From Tigriopus japonicus (Eukaryota; Arthropoda; Copepoda; Harpacticoida; Harpacticidae), in contig CM021312.1 in the NCBI GenBank assembly GCA_010645155.1, positions 7,081,489 to 7,145,488 of the forward strand: DNA of 64,000 nucleotides. The letters are read 5' to 3'. The notes below the pieces were generated by a model. The model ran no database searches. It saw only the letters and a list, made by a program, of their open reading frames with translations, and had not been told where the DNA came from. A program made the translations under genes and the position numbers. Numbering within the stretch: position 1 is the first letter of the stretch; each line of letters opens with the position of its first letter. Of the stretch, positions 25,585 through 38,000 are shown one piece after another.

Positions 25585-27807
25585 CTAATGGGGACTAATT
25601 TTGTTGTTCGTTTTTTTGCTCTGAATCTTCAACGAGACGCTGTTGGGATTCTCCAAAAGATTGTACATGTCTTCAATTTCTTGTGCGAATTTTTGTTGGA
25701 TGGGTTTGCGCTTGAGCTTGAATGCGGCCGTGACCAATCCTGATTCAGGGGTCCAAGGCTCAGGAATGAGATGAACTTGACGAGGAATCTCGAATTTTTG
25801 AAGCTTGGCTTTCTGACCATATTGGATCACAGACTCCGTCACACTCTTAACCACTTGAGGATCTCGACATAGTCCTTCCACATCTTTGGCATCTTTTCCC
25901 AATTCCTGGGCTAATTCCAACAATTTGGCCTCGTCTGGAACCATTAAAGCCACCATGGCATTCTCGTGCGAATCCCCATAGGCGCAAATATTCTCAATGA
26001 GAGGGTGGGTCTTCAAACTTGATTCGACCTTGCCCAACGAAACGTATTCTCCACCTTGGAGCTTTACCAAATCCTTCATTCGATCGATGATCTTCACACT
26101 TCCGTCTGGAAGAGCCCAACCGATATCCCCAGTCTTGAAGAATTGCTTTCCATCTTCCTGGTAAAACTCTTCAGCAGTTTTCTCGGGCATGTTGTAGTAC
26201 TCCTTGGCCACGTGATGTCCTCCGATCACAATCTCTCCCCGAGGACCATTGGTATCTCTGACGGTATAACCTAATTCCGGAGCATCCACGATCTTCAGGT
26301 CCACACCCATCAGAGGCGGGCCCACGATCCCAGTTCGGACATCGCCCGGTGCTGTAATGCAAGCAGTCGAACAAGTTTCGGTCAAGCCATAACCTTGATG
26401 AAGAGAACAACCAAGGCAGGTTTGGATGAAGGCATGGGCATCCTCGGACAAGGGTGCTCCTCCACTCAAAAGAATCTTCAGTCGACCTCCTACGATGCTT
26501 TGCATTTTGGAGAAGATGAGCTTGTTCATGATCGGAGTATCGTATCCATGGTCGACCCAGTACTTGCGATAGTCAATACAAAAGTTGACGAGTTTTTTGG
26601 AGAATTCGCTTCGTTGGGAAATGTTAAGTTTGATACCCTTGTAGATGCGGTCTAGAATCAATGGAACGGCGCACATCACCGTGGGTCGGAGCAATGTGGC
26701 GTCACCTTTAGCTCCCGATTTGATCATGGTACCTTTGTCAGTCAGTGTGTTCGGCGTTGAATAACCCAATTTGATGCCCAAAAGCAACATGACTGTTTCG
26801 GCCAACATTTCCAGAACATGGGCCAAAGGCAAGAAAGCAATATAAGCATCATCCTCAGTCACGGGCCTGCCAATTTTGTCAAGTGCAGCATCGGCCAAAG
26901 GTAAAATGGATAAAGCCCCGCTGACCATGTTTCCATGCGTGAGAACCACACCTTTGGGAACACCTGTGGATCCACTAGTATACATAATGATGGCGGTGTC
27001 CGAAGTGTTTGGAGAGGCAGCGGCAATCGATGATTTTTGTCCCAATCCCAGGACATCCGAATAGGAATAAAGATTCACACCCTCCACGGGCTCAGGCTCG
27101 GGCTTGAGCTTGTTTTCAAAGAAGATAATGTTCTTCAACTTGGGAAGGTCAGGTAACACATGAATGAGCTTCGGCAACAATTCCAGGGACGTGATGGCGG
27201 TGGTCACTTCCGTCTGACTGATCCCGTGAATGATGCCTTCATCTCCCAAGTTAGTATAGATGGTGACCAAGGCAATACTGTTTTTGAAACATCCCAAGGC
27301 AGATGTCATCCATTCAGCTCTAGTGTCCGCAAAAATGCAAATCCTTTCACGAGGGTGCACTCCCAATTCTCGGATTCCTCTTCCAAATTGATCAGCACGA
27401 ACATCCAAATCGTTGTACTTCAGCCATTGGTACTCTCCCAAGACTAGTTTATTGAAAATCTTCCCATTTGGACCCTTCTCCGTATCCTCTTTGATCACAG
27501 TTCTAGTGCCCAATGCTCGCCTATTTCCATATCGCTTCACCATAAACCGGAAAAGCTCTTCCATGGTGTTGATATTATCCGGATGAGACAAAATGGCATC
27601 CCGAACCGGGCTAGGATACGGGATAGCCCGAAAAGTGACTTCATTGCCCGTTCTGGACACGATTCGAGCCTTTGCTTCATTTGGAGAGTGAGGGCGACTT
27701 CGTCCCCAACAAGGATGATAGATTAGGGCGTAGATTGGGTAGGATAGAAACGAGTACAAGCCCACCAAGACCCTCACAAAGATCATAAGAACCGTGGCCA
27801 GGATCAT
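25585..27807 (-). CDS. ACSL4-like: Long-chain fatty acyl-CoA synthetase, ACSL3/4 type, 740 aa, intronless
   Basis: The enzyme activates long-chain fatty acids to acyl-CoA through an acyl-AMP intermediate (EC 6.2.1.3), feeding lipid synthesis or oxidation at ER, mitochondrial or lipid-droplet membranes. The whole coding sequence is one uninterrupted frame from ATG 27807 (context GTCAACATGA) to 25585. An N-terminal hydrophobic segment (residues about 2-30) looks like the membrane anchor of ACSL3/4. The adenylate-forming motifs are intact: P-loop MYTSGSTGVPKGV (about 275-287), GYGLTETC (about 472) and TGDIG (about 559). The late segment IIDRMKDLVKLQGGEYVSLG and the closing EPWTPESGLVTAAFKLKRK match ACSL3/4 rather than ACSL1/5/6. 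It is slightly longer than human ACSL3 (720) or ACSL4 (711). The gene converges with the ABCC1-like gene and diverges from VPS8. ACSL3 and ACSL4 cannot be separated here, since arthropods usually carry one ancestor of both. Confidence 0.95.
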   Translation of the reverse strand: MILATVLMIFVRVLVGLYSFLSYPIYALIYHPCWGRSRPHSPNEAKARIVSRTGNEVTFRAIPYPSPVRDAILSHPDNINTMEELFRFMVKRYGNRRALGTRTVIKEDTEKGPNGKIFNKLVLGEYQWLKYNDLDVRADQFGRGIRELGVHPRERICIFADTRAEWMTSALGCFKNSIALVTIYTNLGDEGIIHGISQTEVTTAITSLELLPKLIHVLPDLPKLKNIIFFENKLKPEPEPVEGVNLYSYSDVLGLGQKSSIAAASPNTSDTAIIMYTSGSTGVPKGVVLTHGNMVSGALSILPLADAALDKIGRPVTEDDAYIAFLPLAHVLEMLAETVMLLLGIKLGYSTPNTLTDKGTMIKSGAKGDATLLRPTVMCAVPLILDRIYKGIKLNISQRSEFSKKLVNFCIDYRKYWVDHGYDTPIMNKLIFSKMQSIVGGRLKILLSGGAPLSEDAHAFIQTCLGCSLHQGYGLTETCSTACITAPGDVRTGIVGPPLMGVDLKIVDAPELGYTVRDTNGPRGEIVIGGHHVAKEYYNMPEKTAEEFYQEDGKQFFKTGDIGWALPDGSVKIIDRMKDLVKLQGGEYVSLGKVESSLKTHPLIENICAYGDSHENAMVALMVPDEAKLLELAQELGKDAKDVEGLCRDPQVVKSVTESVIQYGQKAKLQKFEIPRQVHLIPEPWTPESGLVTAAFKLKRKPIQQKFAQEIEDMYNLLENPNSVSLKIQSKKTNNKISPH

Positions 27808-30311
27808 GTTGACGGCAAAGTCAAAGACTCAAGTTCTAAGATGGCGGTGAAGCACAAGATTCAACGGGATTGTTCTCTTCAGAGAGGGTGACTTTGGTGA
27901 GCACAATGATATTGAGCGGGAGCTATGAAATCAGCTCTTTGGATGTCTGGTTGATGTTGCAGTGTCTATTAAAAGACTGTTAGTGAGTTTGCTTTCAACC
28001 TGTTGGGTTTACTTATATCACGTTAACGAGATATGATTGTTATTTTGTTTGAATGGGCGCTGAATCACTATGCTTGAATGAAGTCACTAGAAGATTGTCT
28101 TACAGCTATCTGTGAAGGTAAGACAGAGACATGGGGTTTTTGAACGCGAGCAAGCATTAACACTCTCGCATTACTTTTTTCGTCCCACAACGTTAAGACC
28201 TAGGTCAATGCATGCTTAGAAGATCATCTGACACTGGATGTGAATCATTAGTATTTGTTGCACACTCGGTTGGGTTGTTCACGAGAAATAAAGATTATTT
28301 TTGACTGAATTCAACTTGTCACGTGGCTTTTGTTTCAGGTCACTCGAATTCGTTGCACTCTGAAGAAGGTAAACCTGATTTCAACGGATCTAAAATATCA
28401 TCCCTTCAGTCCAACCGATGAGAGATCAAAATCTAACGGACTTGGTTTTGTGGTTGAACTGTTTGTATTCGGAGAACATTGACCGTTTAGCTTTTCACAT
28501 GTGTGTGCGTAAGGCTTTCCTTTCATACTGACAATGATTTTTAACCTTTCGAATGCCTACCTTGAAGCCGATTGAAAGTGGCCTTTCTCTTGTTTCAATA
28601 TTAAAGATTTCTGAAGAAAAAAAGAACCTTCGTCAAGCAAGGATTTGAGATTCAATGTTGTTTTCAAATATCAGACTAACAAATGCGATGTAGACTTCAG
28701 ACCCTTGCATTATTAAAGTTGAAGTGTCTCAAATGTGGAGCATGACAAGATTCAGCAAAGTGCTCTAGGCAGGAATAGAGGTCTAACAGATAAATGTCAC
28801 TCCAGGACAATCAGTGGAGATTTGTTTTGAACACACTTCATTGATCCGGCAGAAAGGGTGCCAAGTGACTTGATTCATCATGCGTTGCTCTTGTTCTGCA
28901 AAGTAGTTGAATGAGCAATTCCGCCACTGACTCCCTAAAAACCCAAGTACGGGTTGGGAATCACATAACTTAGTGTGTTCAACGTCAAATTCCATCGCAC
29001 ACACAATGCAGGCTTGATGACTCACGAATATTTTCTGGGTGTCATTTTTCTGGTAGCCCTCTAAGCGGAATAGTTACTCGATTCACTTTCCACGATGTGC
29101 ACTTAAATCTAGTTTTAATTTGACTTGAAAAATAACACGTGCATGGGATTTTTTTCCATTCTAGTTGCTGTTCTTTAGCTCAGGAAGGAAAGTGCCAAAT
29201 CTTTCAGAAAATGCAACATTACGATAAGAATGTAGCACTATCCCTAGTTTTTCAGGAAACATACATTTCTTGCAAAAGTTACGCTATTGAAAATACGTTG
29301 TCAATACATTCTTTCATATATTTTCGACACTCATATTGAGCCTCATGGTTCCAAGTGAGACAAGTTAATCTCATGATGCGCATTCTATTCTAATTAGAGT
29401 AGCTCTAGTTTAGATATGTAAGTACTCGAGTTGAATTAAAAATGAAGCGATTCATTAGGCAACCGTTTGGTTTACATTTCCATAAATTTTCTAGAATTTT
29501 CTCAATGTTACGTTAGATTCTGCGACACCTTTAATAGTTCCTAACTTGCTTTGCTACACTGCCGAGAGATATAGAATTGGAATAGTTGGTCAAACTACAG
29601 ATTGTGAGAAAATTTAAATTAGAGACCTCATCAAGCATTGTTGAAAATGAAGCCGCAAGTTGGGAAATAATATTTCATGCCTTATTACTAGGTTTGGCGA
29701 AACAGGAATTGCGGTTCCGTTATTCTTCAAGGTGCTGACGAAACGCCCATAACATTGAATCCGGGGGTCCCATCGTTGCGAATAAGTCTTTCATTCCTAA
29801 AATCCACTAATGCAACAAATTTTCATGTAAAAACAATGCTGGTCATACTTTTCCGAAAAAAATGTCATTTCTTCGATTTTCCAAGATGTCAAACAAGACC
29901 AAGACTACCCACAAATATGTGAATCGTATCTTTCCATGATTGTTTTCGACTATATTCTAATCTAGTATCCTTGTCATCAATCATTAAAGCACCCTATTAC
30001 AATTTTTTATCCTGAAGAATCATTCAATAAAATACTTATTAAACCAAAGTAGAAGGTACCCTTTGGTCACCCTGAGAAAAAGTCAAAGAGTTCCTCTTCA
30101 AGATGGAACAATTCCCTTTTGGAACCAGATTTCCATGAAGTTTTGAGGAACGAGTAAGTTTTGGCACCATATTGTCTCCTATGCCTTCAAATCCAATCAT
30201 AAATCCGTCTGTATTACAAAAACTTAGACCATTAATAGAGATCTTGATCTATATTTTCCATTTTTACAGCTTTACCCGTGAATTTGCGGCCTTTGAAGCC
30301 CAAAATCAAGG
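27808..30311. promoter_or_regulatory. Head-to-head intergenic region between ACSL and VPS8
   Basis: This 2.5-kb interval separates two divergent start codons and must hold the promoters of both genes, with any untranslated 5' exons. A splice-acceptor-like TTTTTACAG at about 30262-30270, just before the VPS8 ATG, hints at an upstream non-coding exon for that gene. No TATA box or coding frame stands out. Nothing here shows that the two genes share regulation. Confidence 0.4.
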
Positions 30312-33300
30312 ATGGATCCCTCTTCATTGGAAGCTCTTGAGGCTTTTGAGCCTTTGGAGGATTTGGATGACGAGGAATTTGGTTTGCCTTCAGTGGAAGA
30401 ACTCCCCACTTTGGAGGACATTTTGGGCGAGAATCCTGAGGTCAGAGAGGATGAATTTGAGGAGGAGGACGAGCCTCTAGAACACAATCTATCCAATCAA
30501 AATGGAGTTTGGGCGATCCACAATAGTTCGTTGTTGGATTCGTTGTCGATTTTGTCTCGTGGAAGTCGAAATTCGGATCAAAGTCGAAGCCGAACCTCGA
30601 ATTCGTCCAAAATGTCTCGAAGAAAACCGCCCGAAAAGGAAAAACTCGGATCGATTATGAGGTTAGTAGACACGAAATGTTGAAGATTTGCCAGAGATTG
30701 ATTACAAGAGGTCTTTGCAGACATGTCATCTTGAAAGGTATCACGTCTCAAATGGTGTCTTTGGCTGATCGGGTCAATGTGGGTATCCCGACATGTATGG
30801 CATCCACTTTATACATCGCTATCGGAACTTCCCATGGGTTTATCCTTGTATTTGACAGCTTACAGGTGAGAAAACGCGGTTTGATCACATATGAAACCGT
30901 CTTGAATTCATCCATGGTTACAACAGGTTTTGAAATGGTCGTTGGGAGGCGCCAAGTACGGCCAAGATTATGGTTCAGTATCGGCGATTGATTTCAATAT
31001 CGATTCGTCGCGTTTATTGGTTGGCTTTGCTAAAGGTCAACTTCTCGAGTATGATATGAATAGCGGGAAGTTGATCATGGTCTTGAATGAGGCCCATCCC
31101 GTGTCATCGCCCGTGATTCATGTCAAGTACACGGATGATCCGAATTTAGCCTTGGTCAATGATGCGGCTGGATCGATTTTCGAGGTTCAATTCAAACGAC
31201 CGGTTGGATTGCGGAAGTTCTCATCACGATGCATTTTTTCCGGAAGTCGAGGTGAAGTGGTGGCGGTTGAGCCTCTGTCTTTGGTTCAGTATCCGGAACA
31301 TCGGATGCGGAACCAGATCGTGGTGGGTGTGGCGACCATCTCGAAAGTGATTGTTTTGGCCCTGAAACCGGCGCTGAAAGTACTCTTCTCGTGTCCATTA
31401 CCCGGACGCACCGATACGCTACCCATCATATCATGGCAGTTTGTTATCATCGTGACGTCTGACAATCAACGAGTGGTGGATCCGGTGGTGGCATTTGGTC
31501 GACAATCGACCATTCATTTCTACCAGGTACTAGAAAAATCACAATTCTAGTCCTATATCGGTTTGTGGGGTTTTCATTGCGGTGAATGAATCAACGATTC
31601 ATTTCAGCTATCGGAGAATTTGGGCGGCAAGACCGTGTTTATTCCATTGCGTTCTTTGGAATTGAATTATGAGTTTCTTCATTTTGGCTGGCTGAACACG
31701 AAATGCATGGCGATCATGGACACAAATGAAGGGTTCCATTTGGAAGATGTGAGAAATTCCGAGGAACTGGAAAGTTTCGACCTGGCCGATGTTGGTCTCA
31801 TCTACGGATCTAGTTTCTTCAAAGGTTTGGCCACCGGGGAAAACGTCAGTAAAGCCATGTCAGTGGCTGGCGATCGTGCCATCTACGGTTCCTTTAAAAC
31901 CTACACCAATCAATTACTGCTCTTAGGTAGGTGCCAATACACGGATACACCGTCAGACCACAAACCAGTGGTTTCCTTCATTTTTACAGGTCGCAAATCG
32001 TTTCACGTTCTGGTGATTCGAACGTGGAACGAACGTCTGGAACATTTGGTCAAAAACAATCGTTACATCGATGCTCTGGCACTGGGTTGCGAGTTCTATC
32101 AGGACACGAGCAAAACTTTAGTGGGACTGAAAGGTCCCAAGGACAAGAAAAAGACTGTGATATCCCAGAAAGTGCTTAGTATTGTCCTCAAGTACCTCGA
32201 CGTGTGCATGACCAAGAATTTCCCACAAGAAGGTAATATTGGCGTGCTCTCGGACTATTTCCACGACATCGTGCCCCCTTTTGTGAACACGTGCATGACT
32301 CTCAGACGAAAAGATATTTTGTTCGAAAATGTGTGGAACACGTTTCTATTGGATCCATTTGCCAAGGCCAAGTTCTTAGAAGGATTGGAAGTCTATATTC
32401 TGAGTGATCAATTGAAAGATCTGCCCGTGAATGTGTGTCAAGACTTTGTGTCACATTACGAAGTTGTGAAAAAGTACCAGGAACTCGAAGCGTGCATCAC
32501 TCATCTCCACGTGACTTCCTTGGACATTCATCAAGTTATGAACGTGTGTTGGACTCATGGTTTATATGATGCCATCATCTACATTTACAATAACGGCATG
32601 CTAGACTACATCACCCCCACTGAAGAGCTCATGAGTCAATTACGGAATGTCATGTCCTCGTTAGACAATCAAGGGTTGTCTCTGAAGCAAACTGAGCTTG
32701 GAAACAAGATATTGGTGTATATTTCCTGTTGCTTGGCCGGACGAGCCTATCCGTACGGTGATATTCCTTCAGACCGATTGGCTCAGGTCAAATACGATGT
32801 CTATACGTGCTTGACTTGCCTCCATTCCAAGAAGGCCGTTGAAAGCGAGCCATCCTATCCCTTCCTGAAGACTCTACTTCATTTCGACACCCAAGGACTG
32901 TTAAACGTGATATCGATAGCCTTTGAGGAACCAGAGTTCAACACCGAGATGGGTCGTTGTCAGAAGCAAAGGATGGTGGACATCCTTCTGCAAATCATGG
33001 TAGATGGCGACGAGGGATATTCGGCCGCTCAGATAGGTCATTTGTTTACTTTCTTAGCCCGACAAGTCGCCAAGGATGGGAAAACCCTCTCGGTGTCCAG
33101 GGATCTCTTTGATAAGGTGTTGGATGTCCTCACCAATCAAGTGGAGACATCTCATCACGAGGAGAGGCAACAAGCTCTGTTTGAGCTCTTGGATGCCGGT
33201 GGTCTCCAATATTTCGATCGAGATCGTTTGATTGAACAATGTCAGCGCGTGAAATTCAACCGCATCTTGGAGATGCTCTACGAGGTCAGCCAGGACTACG

Positions 33301-34796
33301 ATCTCGTGCTGAAGTGTTACATTGACGATGAGCATAGATCGATCCAAGCGTTTGCCTTCATTCAAAGAGTTCTCCTAAGCGATGATCAATACGGAGACGA
33401 AGCCAAAGGCAAAGTCGAAAGGGCTGTGATCCAACATTTGGAGGCCCTGATTTCCATTGACGCCAAGAAACTGGCCATGGTCGTCTACTTTCACATGTAC
33501 TCGTACATTCCTATAGTGATCTCCAAACTTGAGTCCCAACGAGAGGCTCTCTTCCGCTTCATGAAGTATGCCTTGGACCACAAAGAAAACGGTTCTCAGC
33601 CAGCCACACCCATTCATAAGGCTAATCATGCCTCATATGTGGACCCTCTCACGACCAAAGAGACCCAAATGATGTTCCTCGAATTGATGTGCGAGTTCGA
33701 ACCCAAAATGGTGGGCTCCTATTTGAAAGCTAGATCCAACTACGACCATGCTGCCGTGCTGAAAGTGTGTCAAAAGTATGACATTGTGGACGCCATGGCT
33801 CATGTGTTAGAACAAGATGGGCAGATCGAAGAAGCCTTCGCACTGCTAAAGAAACCACTTGATTCGAGACTTCAAGAGATTTCCAATGAAGATGGTCCTG
33901 GTGATGATCTAACTTGGGCTCAAGTCAATGCCTCCGTGATCCTTCTCGTTCAATTATGCCAAAGGAGCACCTCACATTTGACTGGAGCCAAAGTTGAACA
34001 ACTTTGGTTCAGTATCTTGGATTCGCTCTTGACTACGCAGCGTACGATCCAAGATGGAAAGAAAATCCAAGGGTTCAAGGAAGTGATCAAGCACGTGGTG
34101 AACAGTACAATAGGCCATCTACCTCTCAGATCTGTCATTGGAAAGATCCTTCAAGACCCTACATATCAATCTGGGAGCTTTGGCGAGATCAAAGGTTTTT
34201 TACTGGAAATGCTCGAGATGTATCACTACGAAGAGACCCTCCTCAAATCCACGGTGGAACTTGTTCAAGCTGATGTACACACACAAGTACGACAAAGACA
34301 TCGAGCGGCTCAACGAGGGTTCTACAACCAAAGCCTCCGTTGCCATTTGTGCCGTCAACATTTGGCACGTCAAGGTGGTAACGCCCTGATTTTCCAATGT
34401 AAACACGCCTATCACACGCCATGTTTGGCGGGTGCGGGTTGTGTAAGTGTGAGTCGATTAGGCGATGAGAACTGGCATTGCTATGCGTGCATCACAAGGA
34501 ACAATTTGCATCTGATCAATGTGGGCGAAACTTCCGAGTCTTCGAACGTTACCAATGTTCCAGAGCCCTCGATCCAAATGGATGAGAGCGAGTTGAGCAA
34601 CATCACGGATCAGAACTTGGTCAAAGCCCGACAATACCTCGAGCACATGAAGGCCAAACAATCGCCTTTGGTGACTCTTGAAAGATTGAGCGATTCAGAG
34701 CTATCTTCCCGTGAATACATTGAAGAGAACAAGTCGATTTTTGATCGGGAAAACTTCAAACTCCGACTACAACCGCCCATTCCAGAGGACAACTAG
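30312..34796 (+). CDS. VPS8: VPS8, CORVET tethering-complex subunit, about 1406 aa, five exons
   Basis: VPS8 is the Rab5-binding, RING-bearing subunit of CORVET, which tethers early endosomes before fusion. Coding exons are 30312-30661, 30721-30865, 30927-31526, 31608-31926 and 31990-34796, with introns of 59, 61, 81 and 63 bp. The length is near human VPS8 (1428). The acidic, Ser-rich N-terminus is followed by a beta-propeller-like region containing LKGITSQMVSLADRV, IAIGTSHGFILVFD and LLVGFAKGQLLEYD, all aligning with human VPS8. A long helical repeat region follows, with LVYISCCLAGRAYPYGDIP and ERQQALFELLDAGG. A C-terminal RING-like domain (about 1256-1305) has CxxC, CKHAYHTPC and WHCYAC metal ligands. 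The fourth intron is 63 bp and has no stop, so a naive frame reads through it. I removed it because LLLLG joins RKSFHVL exactly as in the human alignment and the ends are GTAGGT and TTTTTACAG. Confidence 0.93.
31927..31989 (+). other. 63-bp frame-preserving, stop-free intron in VPS8
   Basis: The donor is TTAG|GTAGGT and the acceptor is TTTTTACAG|GT. The length is a multiple of three and there is no in-frame stop, so a retained transcript would still encode a full protein with 21 extra residues. Family alignment supports removal. Confidence 0.75.
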
Positions 34797-35000
34797 GTAT
34801 TTTTTAGTATTTGATTAGTGTTTCCTTTCTCATCTCGTCACCGTTGATCATGCTATCCAATTGTGAAACTTATGTCAGTGCAACAAAAATTATGGAAAAC
34901 TTGCTCTAGTTTATTATTGTGAATGATGTGAGCCATTGCGGGACAAAGAATGGCGTTCTTAGGCGGAGGGTTTTTATTCATTGGGGATATTTTGATTGAG
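34797..35000. other. Short convergent 3' interval between VPS8 and the PIM kinase
   Basis: Only 204 bp separate the two stop codons, so the 3' untranslated regions of the two transcripts probably overlap. A minus-strand AATAAA serves the kinase. No plus-strand AATAAA for VPS8 is seen in this interval. Confidence 0.6.
34973..34978 (-). promoter_or_regulatory. Polyadenylation signal AATAAA for the PIM-like kinase
   Basis: The plus strand reads TTTATT here, giving AATAAA on the minus strand about 25 bp after the kinase stop codon. A second minus-strand AATAAA lies at 34910-34915. Confidence 0.55.
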
Positions 35001-38000
35001 CTAGCAAGACCCGAATCCCGCCGATCTTTCCGAGCAAGACGAGTCCAGTGAGGATGGGAATTCCGAGCGGAGATCCGTGGCCGGGGATTCGAATCGTGCC
35101 TGGCTCATCCACGGGTGGAACAGGATCTCCTCGAAAGAAATGCGGCACGATGGAACCAGATGCAAGCTCCGGCGTATCAGGTCTTGGAGCTCGGAGGAAA
35201 TTCTCTTGGGAAATGTGACTTGTCCTCGGCAGATCTTTTGGTCGGAATCGAATGGTATGTTTCCGAATACCATATCGTAGAGGAGCACGCCGAGACTCCA
35301 AACTGTGGCCGAATCGGCCCGATATTGGCCGTGAAGGATCCACTCTGGAGGAGCGTACACTGATGTGCCTGAAAGATGAAATCGCCCACTTGAGAACAAT
35401 TGCATTCTTGGATAGAAGATAATGGCCAAGACTTGGACGGAGGTCTTGAGCTCAAAGCGATTCCTACCCGATCCCAGTTATTTTTGTGTGAGCGTTTACC
35501 TCGACCTTTTGCCCAAGAATCTCGCTTTATTGTACATACACAAGGAAGCTCAGGGACAACGGAGGTTTCCCCCGTATTATACCTACAACAAGATTAACTA
35601 ACATCTCTCGTACTGAGAGAGAAAGAGAGAGAATAAGAGGGAGGAGGAGCTGGGACGGTCAGTTTTTTCCCGTTAACAAGCTCGTCCCTCCCCCTCCTAT
35701 CATATTGTGTACCCTTAAATGGCTTGATTTTCCTTGTTGGAAGAAATACCTCGTCTCACATTTACCTACTTCCAGCTCGAGCTCGTCCCAATTAATGGAG
35801 TGTCGGGAGAACAATACCGCACTCCATAGCATAAATTAAGTGAGAACAACTATCTGGTCGATCCCTCTGGATAAGACGCCATGTGTTGGAATCTAAGTGA
35901 GAACCTTGGCGGCGTGTGGAACAACAACGGTCCACAGACTCGGGAGGTCGCTTATCCTCCTAATGAAAATTTCTGATTTTCCTCATAGAAACAAAAATAT
36001 CGTGCTATTTACTAGTTAACCTCGCCGATTTCTCACGCTTACGTGTACTCAGTACACACATACAGTTGCTTAATTGGTCGGTTTTTTACGCAGAATGAGA
36101 AAGTTCCGGGTCAATTGTGATCAAAAAGCGGGAGAAGGGGGTCATTCCTGGATGAAACGTTGTTGCTCTTACGTGCTAATCGATAAGAGCAATTTGTTTC
36201 TCATCGTGATGATAGGGACGTAGAAATACTGAAAATGTTCATCAATTGGCTTTGCACTTGAAATGAAGATAACTAAAAGGGCTCTTTTAACTCTCATTTT
36301 CTAACGTTTTGACAAATTGATCATGTCAAGGCATTTCAAATGGCTCTTTTTCTTCGTTCAATATGATTTGAGTTCTGATGTCAGGGTTGGTACTTTTCCA
36401 TGAATAACGCCGTTAATCCTCATGATTACACGAATTACCCTTGGTAGGAATTTGAATCAAGTTGGGTCTCATTTCGTGCAAGATTTACTTCAGGATCACA
36501 TTGAGGAGAATTTCGGTCCGTATCCTTGAAAATCTTGATCAAGATTCTTGTGAAGATCCTTAATTGAGATGGCCTGATGCGAAGCTCTTTATTTGTCCCT
36601 TTTTGGGAATTTAAGGACGATTCCAATTCCTCAAATTTTGCTTGGACAATCTCTGACGCTCGAGTGAAACGTGGCGTACTCTTGTTATCATTAGTAATCC
36701 TCACTAAAAAGTTCGATGTGTGAAGTTCCGGATCTGTTTTTTTTTGTGAAAAGACGTTTCAATTGAAATAGACTCAAAATGTCAAAGTAGGCAAGCTCCA
36801 ATTCAAAGAGCTAATAGTCAATTTTGTGAAGCGTCTAATCGAATGAAATGTGTTCGCATCTCACTTAATGTCGACTTGTGAATTGAAGCTTTCAAAGCAA
36901 TCCCATCCCACACGTTTTCTATACTAATAATGATGACGATAATAATAACAACAGTACACACATCATCCCTATGGGATCCGTATGTTCAACTGTGCTCTTC
37001 CACAACATTTCAAATGCGTTTGGTCAATAAAATGTCATGCTCTCTCCCATCTGACCTCATTGCCTTATGAACCTTGGAACATGTCGTCCCAAGTTTGTTC
37101 TTGTTCCATTTTCCTTAACACAGAAAAATGCACTTGTCTCGTTTTTAGTTCATAGTGTTGTTGTTTCTTACAACAAGTCTGAACGAACCGTCAGACGATG
37201 ACAATGCAACTCATCAATGAAATCTTGTCTCGCTCGGTGGCCTTTTTGAAATCTTGAAAAATCAAAGGCCAGAAGGGCATTCATCAGTTCAGTGCATGCA
37301 AACTCTTCAGGCAGAGACATTGAGTAACTTTTTCTTTCGTGGATTTCCTATTGTTTTGAACTGTCAGTCGACGTGCAAAGTAAATGAACAGCACTTGGAT
37401 AAGAGTGGGGTGTTCCATAATTACTCTTCATTGAAGGATGTAAACTTAGCGAGAAAAGAAGCTAGCGCTCTTTTTATCGATGAAACACCCAGAAAGACGC
37501 AATGTTCTCTCCGAACTTTTGAAGCCGATGAAGGTCTCTGTCATTAAGAAATGGGTCAAAAATGTCTCGAAGAGGAAAAAGCCAGCTTCTTTTCAAAGCT
37601 CTCACTGGAAGTGTTTTGTTTCATTTTGAGTGATTCTCCGCATTCCTTCTTCATTCGTTTCTGATGTGTGCGTATTTATTTATCTTTAAGTGTTTTATCC
37701 CAGACTGATCATTCACACTTGTTCCAAGTTGGAAACTGCCCGCCCAGTCGTTTGACCTGACAATTATACGACAGTAAAAGGGAGGAGCATGTGCGTTGTT
37801 TGAACAAAGCAATGATTTTAAGAGATGGCAAATTGCCTTTAGTGATGCTGTCACGAAGAAGGTTTCTCATTACGGACAAGTTTTGCTTCACGAAAAGCTC
37901 GAAGCACCTGTATGAGTGATGATCTGAATGGCTATCCCTCATTGAACTTGTGTTTGTTGGAATGGATATTTCACTACAAAGTTGAGTTCAAATGGCTGGA

